Of a stretch of DNA of 64,000 nucleotides, positions 40,335-52,745 are shown one piece after another (the first letter of the stretch is position 1; the number at the start of each line of letters is the position of its first letter). Below the pieces are notes generated by a model. It did not search any database and had not been told where the DNA came from. It saw only the letters and a list, made by a program, of their open reading frames with translations. The stretch comes from Onchidella celtica. Its lineage: Eukaryota > Mollusca > Gastropoda > Systellommatophora > Onchidiidae. Position numbers and translations under genes: made by a program. The stretch lies in the NCBI GenBank assembly GCA_963931925.1, contig OZ007569.1:45677021-45741020 (forward strand), read 5' to 3'.

Positions 40335-40652
40335 GCAGTGCTAACGTAGTACACTGCGTAATCGCGTATTCGCGTGTTATTGTTGAACCTTCTTACAGGC
40401 ATTGTAAGCCCCACAGGGCAGTGTAAGGCCTCTGGGCAGTGTAAGGCCACAGGCAGTGTAAGACGCCGAGATGCAGTGTAAGACCTCTGGGCAGTGTAAG
40501 GCCGCAGGCAGTGTAAGACCGACGGGCAGTGTAAGACCGACTAGTTATGTAAGGAAGGGAGTATTCGCGTTTTGAGATATTTTGCAGTGGTAACAGAGGA
40601 CACTGCGTGTTCGCGTTTTTGAGTTTTTTGCAGTGGTAACAGAGGACACTGC
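40335..40652 (+). repeat. Three repeated GCAGTG/CACTGC hairpins inside the LTR element
   Basis: GCAGTG, an 11-nt loop and CACTGC recur at 40335-40357, 40584-40606 and 40630-40652. The loops are CTAACGTAGTA, GTAACAGAGGA and GTAACAGAGGA. Each is followed by G-rich/TCGCG sequence (TAATCGCG, TGTTCGCG, TGGTCGCG). In the RNA each would form a six-base-pair stem. Confidence 0.7.
40391..40555 (+). repeat. Short minisatellite in the LTR element
   Basis: Eight or so units of the GGGCAGTGTAAGGCCTCTG type, 17 to 23 bp each, with variable last bases. They share the GCAGTG word with the adjacent hairpins. Confidence 0.85.
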
Positions 40653-41773
40653 GTGGTCGCGTTTTAAGAAGTTGTGAAGAAGAGTGGAGATGTGTTTTTT
40701 ATACAACCGATTAGGACTATGGTTTTCCGCGTTTCGTGGACCATCTAACGTAATACTAGATATGTCAAGTAAGAATACTGATTATGATTGTAACTCTCCA
40801 TGCGGTCAGTGGATGAGTTATCTAAGAACATACCCGATATAGATATTGAATTGAACCGATTATGACTATATACCGAGATGACTGTGACACTTGACGTGTG
40901 CATGGCTTGCGTACGGAAACGGCGCATTAAATTAACTGCTATCGCCTGGTGGCACCTCATCTATCCCGGATTGGATATAATAAGAAATAGGTTAAAGTAT
41001 AATGTTATTTAATTGAGATTTAGATTATTGTTGAATGCGAGAAGCGCTATATAATTCTTAAATCAAGACGAGCGCTACGCAGATTTTGAAAGAGTACGTC
41101 AGGCTAATTATCTTGTCGACGTTTGTTATTTCAGCTTCACTATGGCGAAATTTATAACTGATAAACCAGAATATGTTGCTATTTTATATATAGACTGTTA
41201 AGCATTGAGGTTGAGCATTTTTCACCTTTTTCGGAGACCGTGGATGGTTTCACAAGGTATTGTCCTACCAATTATGGACATTCTTTCTCAAAATTTCCAT
41301 GTGATTCCTTTTTCCACTACCGTCCATCCTGACCATGACCTGAGTTTCAGGCAACATTGACGCCTTTGTCTGCGGGTCAATGAGATGAGAAAATGGCAAA
41401 CCGAGCGACCAGACCTACTGCTGCCAGGATACCAGTACTTTAATTAACTATTGTTCGTTCATGTTCTATGAATGTATTAATTACGCTCAGTGAAGCGATG
41501 AGCTAGTTGCTCAATATTTCAGTCTTTACAGTATGTCTGTGTGAGAGAAATTTATCACTTTAATTTTTAAGTGCTACAATAATTATATATTATCACAGAA
41601 CGTCGCATATAAACATACATATGCTATTGTCCATCGATAATGCACGTTCTTAGAATTTATTTTTTTTTTGACTTTCAGTAACGATATATTTTTTACTATA
41701 TAGCCCTTTCCAAAGTACTATTACATAGCAACGTTAGTAGACAGTTATGTCGTTCAAACCCTAAGTTTTCACT

Positions 41774-41786
41774 GGGGTGGGGGATG
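41774..41786 (+). other. Polypurine tract of the LTR element
   Basis: GGGGTGGGGGATG directly precedes the 3' LTR. A purine tract here is the expected plus-strand primer site and sets the element's orientation as plus. Confidence 0.75.
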
Positions 41787-43027
41787 TGTCAAGAACAGAT
41801 TTGATTCATAAATGTTTCCACTGAGTAAATTTTTGTGAGAGAGCAGTGAGTAATTTTTACAAACGTAATTATTGTGCGAGCCAGCATAACTTGGTCTCGT
41901 AAACAATTTGTTTTGAACAGTTTTTTTTCCTAATAGATAGACAGAAGGTGTGGGGAAGGATAGACGGACAGCGTAGGTGTGCATGACTGAGCACTTTTTA
42001 TATCTCGTGTTTTGAACTAGGTTTAGTAGAGAGGGAAGGGGTGAGTAGGAATTAAATGTTATTGAGACGTCTGTTGACGTACAGAAAATCCATGATCCAG
42101 AGTAAAAGCTCGGGGTTTTGAACATGTTAAGAATTTATTGCTATAAAATTACATTTTATTGTCTTGAGTGATTCGACCTTTGATGTCGACCCAAGGTCGT
42201 TGCGTAGGGCTGTTACTTAAAATAACTCGGTTCGGCAGCTGAGCTAGAGGTGGTTGCACCAATCAAATGTATGAATCTGGACGGAAGGTCGAGACATAGC
42301 TTTAGTATTTAAACCCGTGCAGAGCTTAGATAGAGGCCACATGTAGACAATCCATTTACGAGGTGGACGGCGATAGTCCTCGGCCAGATGAGAGACATAA
42401 GAGACGCAGTTGAGCAGTCCATATTGTGAGGAGCGCCATGAGTTAAAGCTCCAGAGCCTAAGCTACTTGGTTTGATATAAACCCACAGCGTTTACATCCA
42501 GCGCTCTCACTCCCAGTGAGGGCCGCATGGTGAGAGTCCATACTAATTTGTAATGATGAAAGTGAACCGTTCTACTTACTTTTGAAGACAGTTTCAGAGC
42601 TACCGCCAGACAACGCATGGTTGTACAAGCATTCTCCATGGCGTGTCTAGAGGAAATGTCCATATCATAACATGTCTCATTGAATTAATAGAATTTAAAC
42701 TGTTATATCCGTCGCCACGTGCGAGGATTCTATTTGGCATATAACTCATATGACCTGCAAGTAGTTAGAGTGAATAAGTTAGTCTTTATAGAAAGCTGTA
42801 GTTTCATTAGTAGATTCAGTTGCCTTTGAATTGATATTTATATTTATAATTATATTTGATACATTAATTCCTGTAATTAAACTGCCCTACAGTTCTGCTA
42901 AAAATCAAAGCAATTGATTTATTTAGTTTTTAGAGTGCAAGTATTTTTTTTGTGTGTTCGTCGATTGTGGGAGCGGACCTCGAAAGAGTGTCAGTCGAAT
43001 TATCCCCATCTAACCCACATCGCGACA
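41787..43027 (+). repeat. 3' LTR (1241 bp, intact form)
   Basis: Collinear with the 5' LTR except for the extra block at about 42155-42464. It ends GCGACA before the GTGAT duplication. Its 1241 bp is close to the two solo LTRs in this window (1176 and 1226 bp), which supports this as the ancestral length. Confidence 0.9.
42259..42313 (+). promoter_or_regulatory. Putative LTR promoter: CCAAT and TATA motifs
   Basis: CCAAT at 42259-42263 and TATTTAAA at 42306-42313, about 45 bp apart, lie in the block that only the 3' LTR keeps. Spacing is as in retrotransposon U3 promoters. Activity is inferred. Confidence 0.5.
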
Positions 43028-43032
43028 GTGAT

Positions 43033-45542
43033 GGCATTACTAGGAACTGCAGTTGATGGTGGTTGGAGTCCGGATGGGTAAATTATTGATCTTGAGCGCT
43101 CTCCTCCTGCACCATTATAATTTAATGCTTCAGAGTTTCATATGACGTCAAGTCTGTCGCATCTGTTTTGACTCAGTGAGTGAGACCGTTTTTTTTGTGT
43201 GTGTGTTTTGTTTTTGCGTCCGCTAATTCAAGACGGTTGTGACGGACCCGAACCGCCAGGCAGACTTGCTTCGATTTCACAAGTGCGAGAATCCGTTTTT
43301 AACTTCATAGACTATATCTCATATCACAGCCGAGACAAAGCAGATCCGGCACAGCGCGCTCCCAGTATAAAAGACATGAATCTGAGAATCCCCGAACAAT
43401 GAAGCCTTCCTGGCGCCCTCGAATTCCCTGCTTTTGAGAAATACGTCACTGCCCTGCCAAAATGCACAGACTGCCAAAGAAACATTGCCAAAAATAAAAA
43501 TGCCATGGTTGTGAAATAATAACAAAACACATCGAACTTTTGTTTTTGTTTCAAGATAGTGAGTGTAAAATTTCCAAAACGTGGCAAACTGAAATTCCTG
43601 ATTTAGCGCAGGATTTCGAAAAAAGAAACTATGCCAAATATTCGAAGATCTCTCAAGTAATGCAACAAGGCATGTGTGTATTTGAAAGTATTTTTTGTTC
43701 TCTCGCTCTCTGTACAAATATTTCAAATCTCGTGGGCTTTCTGTCAGTACCACGCAGATATACACGCTCAGAAAGCATTCTAGGACCCAGGAAGATTGCA
43801 TTAAGAAAGATAAATATAACTGTTATGAGACGAAAGTTAGCACCTTGTTTAAAGAGTGTTTGAGATTTTCTGAGTTACTACTCATGATTTTTGTTCACGT
43901 CTTCGATACACCGGAAACAAACAAAAGCAAAATTAGCGGTATTTGGATCTAATCACATCTACATTTTGTCATTATCAGTCTCTGTGTGCTACCCCGAAGA
44001 GACCGAAACGTGATGCACACGGGGGATAATTTTATACTGGGATGGTCACTGAAGGGCAGGTCAGCCAGTCGATTTGTCAGTTTGTCAGTTTAGAAATTGG
44101 TAAAAAAAGATTTGTCTTGGGGAAGGCACAAGATCACCTGCCAGCTCTTTAACCTTAACTAAGGCCGCCATAATAAGTACCTACACCACTATATCATAAG
44201 ATGTCCCGTTTTAGAACCAAACAAAAACGGTAGCCCCTCTTTGAATCAATCTATCATCACTTGAACTTAAGTAGACAGTCTGTTTATCTTTACTGGTGTC
44301 TTCTCCATTGTGACTCGTGACACCTCTTCAGCACATACGGGCTACATTAATGTACGTGTTCAACTTTGATTGGTTTGTTGCACTTGACGTCACAAAGGTC
44401 GCGCTCTTCACATGTTTTTTTCTTGGAGCTCAATACATTTAAGTGATAACTGCAAAATATCTGATGAGGACAGACAAAATTTAGTACAAAACATTTCTAC
44501 TGTCCCCACGCACCACATAAAGTATTATAACCATACTTTCCCAATGATATTACACTGAACTAGTAGCATGTTTTTGTTTGTAAATTTTGAAGTCGAGGAA
44601 GACAATGTTAGGGAAAAAACTTAGATCAAGGTTTTTGTTTTGCTTGATCTCACTAAATATGCTCTTCTGTGGGTCTTTAAATTACTTTTTTTCTTTCAAA
44701 ATAATAGCAGTGCATTGCTTGACCGTCCACACGATTGTCAATTTTGGTGACGTAAATGCAAGATTTCAGAAACGAAATTGGAGAGAGAGCTACGTCTCGT
44801 AGTTGTTAACTTTGGATTGAAATAGTGGAGCCCGGTAACATCTTGCAGGGTCAGTCAAGATCACCATGCTGCTGTCGGTGTAGCTGTTATAATAGTGGTT
44901 ATCGATGATGTTACAAGTGGTATTGGTAGTCAAAGTTATGGTGCTGCAGATGGTGTTCGAGAATGCCTTAAAAATGAGCCAGTTACCTACACATTTATTG
45001 CATCGAGATGATTCATTAACATTTTCTGTTATGGAGTTGCACAAGTGCAAAGGTCTTACTTTTATAAGTGAGGAGGAAAATGCTTTACCTAAAATGTATT
45101 CCGTATCTAAGATAGATTTTTTGATTAAGCAAATTTTGAAATTTTTGAAATTATTATGGAACAGCAAAATTCCTTCATGGAGTTCGTAAAATATTTGACA
45201 GGAATGTTCATCAGCAGCTCTGCGAATACGCGTGTGCAGTTTCGTGATGGGGCCAACAAAAAAAATCAAAAAAATCGGAAAGACAGAATTTAAGAATACA
45301 TTATACATTTCAACTGTGGGATTTCATAGTTAGCCTACAGTGTTGTTGTGTAGGCCGGTCAAAAAGTCATCGGCAAATTATGTATGGAACGCGGTTGGCG
45401 ACAATATGAAGAGTTTTATAACGGATCGAATATCTTTGGAAAGGTTAAGTTCCTTATGTGTCACCTGATCTGTCATCCAGTGTCATATTGATTTGTTGTG
45501 TTCATGATAATAAACTCTATACATATGTCCCGTATTCAACAC
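43033..45542. other. No gene recognised
   Basis: Longer ORFs exist at 43319-43801 (minus, 160 codons), 44790-45308 (minus, 172 codons) and 44905-45189 (plus). None shows a recognised motif, splice context or biased composition. A GTGTGC/GCACAC hairpin encloses GAAGAGACCGAAACGTG at 43984-44020. Confidence 0.4.
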
Positions 45543-45759
<217 letters not shown>

Positions 45760-46980
45760 CGTAAATGTTTCAAATTCACTAAAATCATTATCAACAGTAG
45801 AACGAAACGTCAGCATAAATTGTAAATCAACTTTCTGCATTGCGTTGGAATATCCCCCCCCCCCCTCCCCAAATCTCCCAGTTTTCTATATCTCCACCAT
45901 AAATGTCAAGTGGAAATTATGTACTGTATAAACGTTGAAACTCCATCTGTTTTTCTTTCCCATTGACTCTGTTCACCTCTCTGTGACCTAAGAACAATCA
46001 TATGTTTACCGTATTCCACGCGGCTTTGTCTACAGAACTCACAGACCACCAAAGACGATGATTTGCAATCGTTTCTGAACAACAGGGAAATAAATCAAAC
46101 AGAATGAATCGTTGTGTATTTTCCACATTGTCGTATGTGCATTTTTTGTCTTTTCGAGAAAATGAGGATGGAAACTTTTGTAAAATTAGAGGACAACATT
46201 GCGAGACAAACACATACCTCGAAAAGTTTTTAACCGATTGGAATGATAAGATAAGATATTATAACTCTATTATCCTGTTGCCAAGAAATTTGTTGTCACA
46301 GCATCAGTTACAGAACAACAGTCAATACAGTATCAAAGACCTACAAGTCTTTAAGGCATACCCCACACACGCACATTGCTCATGCAACATTACCAGCAAA
46401 AAGAACATTACTCACACACACACACACACACACACATACACACACACACATAGTGGCAGAACAATCAATAGGAAAACTAACAACAGATTACCACACCAGG
46501 AAACACTACTACTTCGAATTTGTGGATGGCAAAAAAGATCGTCTACAGCATTTTATTATACCTAATGAAATTAGTAGTGAGAAAACCATTTTCACGACCA
46601 GACCTCAAAGTCCCCAAAATGTCGCATACAACAACATGGCAAATACCCCACGAAATATTCTAAAATCGAAATTTTAAACAGTGCAATATCGTCTTAGCTC
46701 TTAGAAATATTGGGGGAATATATGCTTTTTTTTTTATTTGTGGGAATTTTCATTATGCTCACTCATCAATTTCTGTTCCTATTATAAAGAACAGTTGGTT
46801 TGCCAACTAAAAAGAAAAGGTCATTAAAATTTTGATCAGTCGTGAACATTTAGAAACGAAACAAATACTTTACTGGAGTGTAGTGAGCCTTTATCTTTAG
46901 GCCCTATTTGTTTTATGTAAGGTTAGCAATGTATAGGCTGTATCCACTATTAACACGCGTATTCTATTTTAATGCACAAG
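45760..46980. other. No gene recognised; (CA)n at 46412-46451
   Basis: A (CA)n microsatellite lies inside a 153-codon plus ORF (46104-46565), which is probably open by chance. A second ORF at 46453-46677 has ordinary amino-acid composition but no recognised family. Confidence 0.4.
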
Positions 46981-48206
46981 TGTCATGATTCGGATGTTGT
47001 TAAAACTCACGCAGAGAGTGAGTTGTTGTTGTTTTATCAGGGCCATGAGAAATTGGCTGGTGGCCTTGAACGGCCCTCGCGAATTATAGTTGGTGAGTAA
47101 ATAAATGTAAAGTTAAACTTAGAGTCACGCTTGTCGGTTTTAATGTTCGTGATTAATAAGTAATGGAGTAGGGGTGAAACAAGGTGGGGATAGTTGACAT
47201 TGTTAAGTATGACTAGACAAGTTTTTGCACGTTAACTGGCTGGTAGAATAGTGCAGACGTATTACTACAATTAAAATGGTGGGAGGTTTCGACCTATGAG
47301 ATAGCTGAACTAATTGGGCCAGCGGACTAGCACGCTGGGTAGTTAGATAGTATAAAACATCGTGTAACGTTCAGATTTAGTGAATACAGACGAGCAGAAG
47401 CATCGTGTCGTGAAGTATCTCCGGTTGACCAGTACCTGAACTGTGTGCTTTGAAGACAAGAAGTCCTTGCTAACGGACTGACTGAGCTCTAGAAAGAAAG
47501 GTCTGAGTGGGCTGACCTTTGAAAGCCCACGCTGCGCTATATTGATGTTCGCGCCTACCAGTAGGCGTGACCAATGGTAATATATCTTATTTGTTCAAGC
47601 ATAATAGAGATCGGAGATAGAGAGAGAACTACAGCCTCATAGGAAGACTAAGGAAACCCCAGCTGGCACTCGACCACGAGTGTCCTGTATGATAGATCTA
47701 TTGCCATAGTATGATTGGAATAATATAGCACATTGTTGATGAATTGAATAGTGATTGTGCATAAAATATAGTCTTTAGGCAACTGCTTAAATTACCTACA
47801 AGCCGAAGAGTGCTTCTGTAGGCTTTGAACATACTGGGCTCTCCTAACACTCAAGCCCATATGATTTAGGGAGAGTTTGCCTGGCGACTGGCCAGTGGCG
47901 ACTCAACTGTCACTTTAAATTGATATCTAGTTTCGTATAATATACCTATTTGCTATTGATTGCAGTACCTCCATAGTTACATGAATATCATTGGTTAAGT
48001 TATTAATTAGAGTTTTTTTGGTTTGAATATATACCCCTATTGTCTTTTGTTTTGTTATTAATATTTATGTAAACTATGGCCTGACCGGCCTGACATATAT
48101 ACGCTCTAGTTATTTAATACTTTTCTTGTGTGGTTGTGTCCGAGTGTGAGTTAGCTGCCTCTCGTGCAGTCGTAACATCCCCAAGACCCTAACTCTGCTC
48201 GTGACA
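46981..48206 (+). mobile_element. Solo LTR (1226 bp)
   Basis: It starts TGTCATGATT and ends CTCGTGACA, with a perfect 5-bp duplication ACAAG (46976-46980 and 48207-48211). TATAAAA at 47351-47357 fits a U3 promoter in plus orientation. Its last 40 bp resemble the end of the 38-43-kb element (AGTCG...ATCCCCA...CCCTAAC/TCTAACCC...CGACA or TGACA). It probably belongs to a related family. No internal region or partner LTR is present. Confidence 0.85.
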
Positions 48207-48211
48207 ACAAG

Positions 48212-49446
48212 AACCACGCTGTGTTGCTCACTTTCATTCTCCCTTCCCCTCCTATCATAGTTTGAATATTATCTATAGAACACGCCCCTGTTACTAAATA
48301 CAGTGTGAAGTACTTGCTTGCATTATGGGCTTATACAAAAAACCCCATTCGGCATACGCCTCAAACGCATTGTTCATAACCTACCATATGTATACGCCCG
48401 CATCATTTTTAGAGCACCTATATATTGCTAACGCCGGGGAACGCCCTCGATTTAGTTGCATATAAGCGCTCACCTTGCGTACGGGATCCTGGCGCAAAAT
48501 CCCAAGGCGTTCATTGCCAGTGAAGCACTGCTGACACTTGAAGTGCGGGCATTTTCTGAGAGCGAGCGCTACTTGCCTTGTGATTTCTGCACTCACGCGA
48601 GAGAGCGTTGTGGTTTTTCGGAGAAATTTTCACCTTCCAGATATTTAATGATTATATATTGTTGAACAGTGGCGGTGTTTTTGGCAAGGTAGGCATACTT
48701 TTGTTGACCGTTGTGAGTTTGTTCAATTCAATTTCTGTGTTTACAACTAAAGATAAAATAGATAGAATCACTTTATTATGCTGTGGGGGAAAGTCTCTTT
48801 CACAGAGCGTTTAAGAGCACATGCAGTGTCATGGTACATACATCTTACGCATCATTACATAAACATATATCACAACTCAATAAACTCTATAATAGGTATC
48901 CGTGAAGTGACCTGGTAAGAAACCTTAGTGAAATATGGTGCATATCTAGCTAAAGTGTTTTGTTGAGGCGAATTGCGGAAGGCAAAAAACAATCTTCTGT
49001 GTCTTTCTTGTCTTTGAAAAAAAAAAAAATACATGAAAACTAAGAACAGTGAAGTGTCGTGACGAGGACATCAAAAGTGTGAAGTCTCATAGTCCAGAGA
49101 AAACATAATTAATCTCGTACGGCACGACAGTGGCTCAGACCTATTGCAGAATTGTGGAGTGTAATGTACTTATACATGATTGTAGGCGTGTTACCAGAAC
49201 ATGTTGACCGACATTGAAGTAGTTACGGTTGGGTTACGCCTCATGTTGTTTGCGTTCTTGGCCATTTTCATTTTACTGGCTATAGAGAGGTGAATATTAA
49301 TTATCATCAAAGTTAAAAAAAAAAAAAGACAACTGACTTTTCACATGTACGTTCATTACAAAGTTGATATGTGGAAAATGTTGCTGGAGATGGCATATGA
49401 ATTAAACATTTCATTTTTCGTGCTACTATATGTCTTTTTATAGACA
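48212..49446. other. No gene recognised
   Basis: A 71-codon minus-strand ORF at 48381-48596 has several Cys residues but no recognised family. Otherwise only A-runs at 49017-49030 and 49315-49327 stand out. Confidence 0.4.
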
Positions 49447-49784
<338 letters not shown>

Positions 49785-52552
49785 AACAAAAACAGTCTTT
49801 TCGCATTTGTGAAAGTGCGGCTTGATAGAGTGTACATTTAGTTGCTGTTTATTTTAATGTCAGTTCAGCATTTTTTTTTCTATACAATTCATTTTCCGTC
49901 CTGCTGTAATCCTGTCCCTATCGTAAATAACAAATATGCTAACAATGTGGGTGCTGTAGTCGGTGAGCTGTGGTGGTGAGTAAGCCAAAACTGTAACAAA
50001 TGAAAGTGTTGTTAGGTTAGAGAGTATGAAGACAGCAGCTGTTGCGAGGGAAAAATGTCTCCCAGGTCAAAGTGACAGGCCAGTTCAGCTACACATCTGT
50101 AAATTGATTGACTTATTGATTTCATTGTCACAATACTGTATTTAAGGCTCTACTGCTCTTATCAGGGGTAGCCTGCACTGTTCTATGGGGATATACTTGC
50201 CCACCATCACATCAAGATGATTATCTTAAGCCTGCTAGCAGGTATAAAATTAGGTATCTCGGCCCGTTTGGCATCTACTCTCTGCCCAATTCCAAGACGA
50301 AAACAACGGTCATTTGCCCATTTGCCTAATTTGTCAGATTACCCTTCTGAAGTTTACCAAATGATTTGTGTATTTCGTTACTCTGTGCAGTATGTCTGAA
50401 TTCTTTTGCCCTGTTATCACAGAGTGGTGAAAATCAGTTCAAACGTCTTAACGCATGGGCATGCCGGGCAGTTTCCCACAGTTCTTGCACCCCTTTTCTT
50501 CTGTTCGTTTATTCTCTGGCACTTCCCAAATGACTTCTCATCAAGCAAGAGTTTTCAACCGTTGTCGTTAGAGAATTATTTACAACATTAACATTCTTGC
50601 GTTGGCTTCAAATATTGAGGTTTCTATTAAAAGAACAACCCCAAACTGATCTAAATGTTGTCCTGGCTCAATGCTGTACCGCACCGTTACTCGCCACTGG
50701 TCCCTAAAACTGTAGTAATCGGTTTTAGCTACTTTTGAGAAGAAACAAAATGCTGTTTTATTTTAGCACAACCGGTCTAGTTACGATGACTTTTAAAAAG
50801 TTTGCTATTCGATTATTTTTCGGTTTAGGAGTCTATAACTAAAATCATTCAATGCGGCTTTGAAAGTCGTTGAACATATAGAAAATCCATTTTTCGAGTT
50901 TTTGACTAACTACTACAGTCTTAGGGAATGGTGACGTGAGATTAACTTTTTGTTTAACGCTGGCCCAGCAAACCACCAACAGCAAACAAAATGAAAGAAA
51001 ATGAACATCACTGTAGAAACATTTTGGAAAGTTTTATGAGTTAGTGAAATGTTATCTTCTCGCAGAAAAATAAAGCCCTAACACTCGATGGCTGTAGAAT
51101 GACAAAGGGCAATGTTGTTGTCTTTGTTGTTGTTGTTGTTGTTGTTGCAATCGATGATAACATTAAAAACTTGCCATGGGATAATCTGACCCACAACAGC
51201 ATATTTTATCGATTACACCGTGGCTCAAAATATTAAGATCGTGCAACTACCACAACAACTGAGTGAGAGGTGGCTGGCTCAGCTCCAGATTGCATGCTAT
51301 TCCTTTGACTTCTCTCCAATTTATTGTCATTTTCTGTTTCTTTCCATCATCCGCTGGAGCCAAGGCAATGGTTCTGGCACCACTAGCTGGTTTTTCCTTT
51401 CGTAAAGTTTTTATTCTGCTTCTTCTTCTTCTTTTAATATTTATTATTATTATTATCATTATTATTACTAATTGGCCTGCTGGCTCGGGGAATACACGGA
51501 TGTGATTTTAAAGTTGAATTTCGATCACAAATTAATATAAAATTGAGGCGCAGAACGAAATTTCCTGTCATACTTTTTATTTTTACTCAAAGGAACTGCG
51601 TCTTTTTTCAGGCTCAGATGTCGGAACACTTTCTTCTGTTCAGCTGTGGCTCAAAATCAACGAAAATATTAAAAAATATAGTGAATTTCAAGACCTTTTC
51701 AAATATGCCCACTTACATCTTCATGCCTTTCTATACGTAATACGATATTTTGTAGAATTTAAGGCTCTGCGGTTAAAAAGCCTTTCATGATTCATTGAAG
51801 GCTTTACTCCCTTTATAATATATGATTTCTTGCCTTTTTGTATCATGAACATGATGATAATGAGTAGAAAGTTTGTTCATGTATTACACAATATTGATCA
51901 CTCTGAATAGCCTACTGGTTGGTACAGCTCCGATAAAACAAGGCATGATACAGAATCGCTAATGGAAAAAGAGACCAAGTGCAGTACATGACAGATTGTT
52001 ATCAACAAACTGATGGCGCATGCGTGTTTCTGCCGCGTTGTTCTTAATCACAAGTGCGCGTGCAACAAGTAGAAAAGAGGCCTATCTTTATCTCTGCACG
52101 TGCTCCGGTGCGTTTGTTTACGACAAGTCTCACAATGTGCCTTTTGTGTATCTAATTCTTTCCTCTGTCTTTTCCCTGTATTTGCGATGTGCTCTCACAC
52201 TACTTGCATGGATTTGGTAACACCCGCGTTTGTTTGCGCAAGCTGGAGGGTGTACGGAGTCCTGGAGAGCCAGCTTGTAACGAGAATAGGGTGACTGAAG
52301 GCAATTTGCACTTTTTCAGTTCTCAGAAATTGAAAACTACTAATACTGTTTGTCTGCGGACAGTTAGTATGCAAGTTTTCAGACTTCCAAAACTTTCAGT
52401 CGTAGATCTAATGGATCCAGAAGCAATTCAAAAAGTTTGTAATTATGTTATTTCTGGGAATTTTTTCTTGAAATTCCAGGTATTCCTAGTTTTGAAATTT
52501 TAATTTGTATGTGTGTGCTCACCAACGCATATGTACTTTTACTGTTCCTACC
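49785..52552. other. No gene recognised
   Basis: Only a (TTG)n run at 51115-51147, a (TTA/TTC)n patch at 51418-51470 and chance ORFs are visible. Confidence 0.45.
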
Positions 52553-52745
52553 TGTATGCCCTGGGGTCTCACAGACGCCATTCTCTTAAAGAGGATTTTA
52601 TTGTAGGATTTTATTGTCATACCCTTTGTCGTACGTCCTGGCGTCTCTGATACACCATGCTCCTTAAGGGGATTTTGTTGTTATATCCCTACTCGTACGT
52701 TCTGGGGCCTGAGGGACATCATACTTTTAAAGAGGTTGTACGTTC
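52553..52745. repeat. Degenerate three-unit minisatellite (about 64-76 bp)
   Basis: Units start near TGTATGCCCTGGGGTCTCAC, CGTACGTCCTGGCGTCTCTG and CGTACGTTCTGGGGCCTGAG. Each continues with a CCAT or TCAT block, CTTAAAGAGGATTTT or a variant, and a TATCC-type end. Identity between units is roughly 70 to 75% by eye. Confidence 0.7.

Larger units (their letters stand above)
38129..43027 (+). mobile_element. Complete non-coding LTR retrotransposon (4.9 kb)
   Basis: Two long direct repeats with TG...CA ends (38129-39059 and 41787-43027) enclose 2727 bp. A perfect 5-bp target duplication GTGAT flanks the whole (38124-38128 and 43028-43032). A polypurine tract precedes the 3' LTR, and a TGG-starting stretch follows the 5' LTR where a tRNA primer would bind. 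The inside has no ORF above about 100 codons and no recognisable gag or pol, so it is a large retrotransposon derivative that needs proteins from an autonomous relative. The LTRs differ at about seven substitutions in 930 bp, so the insertion is recent. Confidence 0.9.

Noticed and set aside
43319-43801. 160-codon minus-strand ORF
   Set aside because: No recognised motif, no splice-bounded pattern, and another minus-strand frame is open across the same bases; likely chance.
44790-45308. 172-codon minus-strand ORF overlapping a 94-codon plus-strand ORF
   Set aside because: Neither frame shows a known family. A VTSGIGSQSYGAADGVRECL-like plus-strand reading looked transposase-like but could not be supported.
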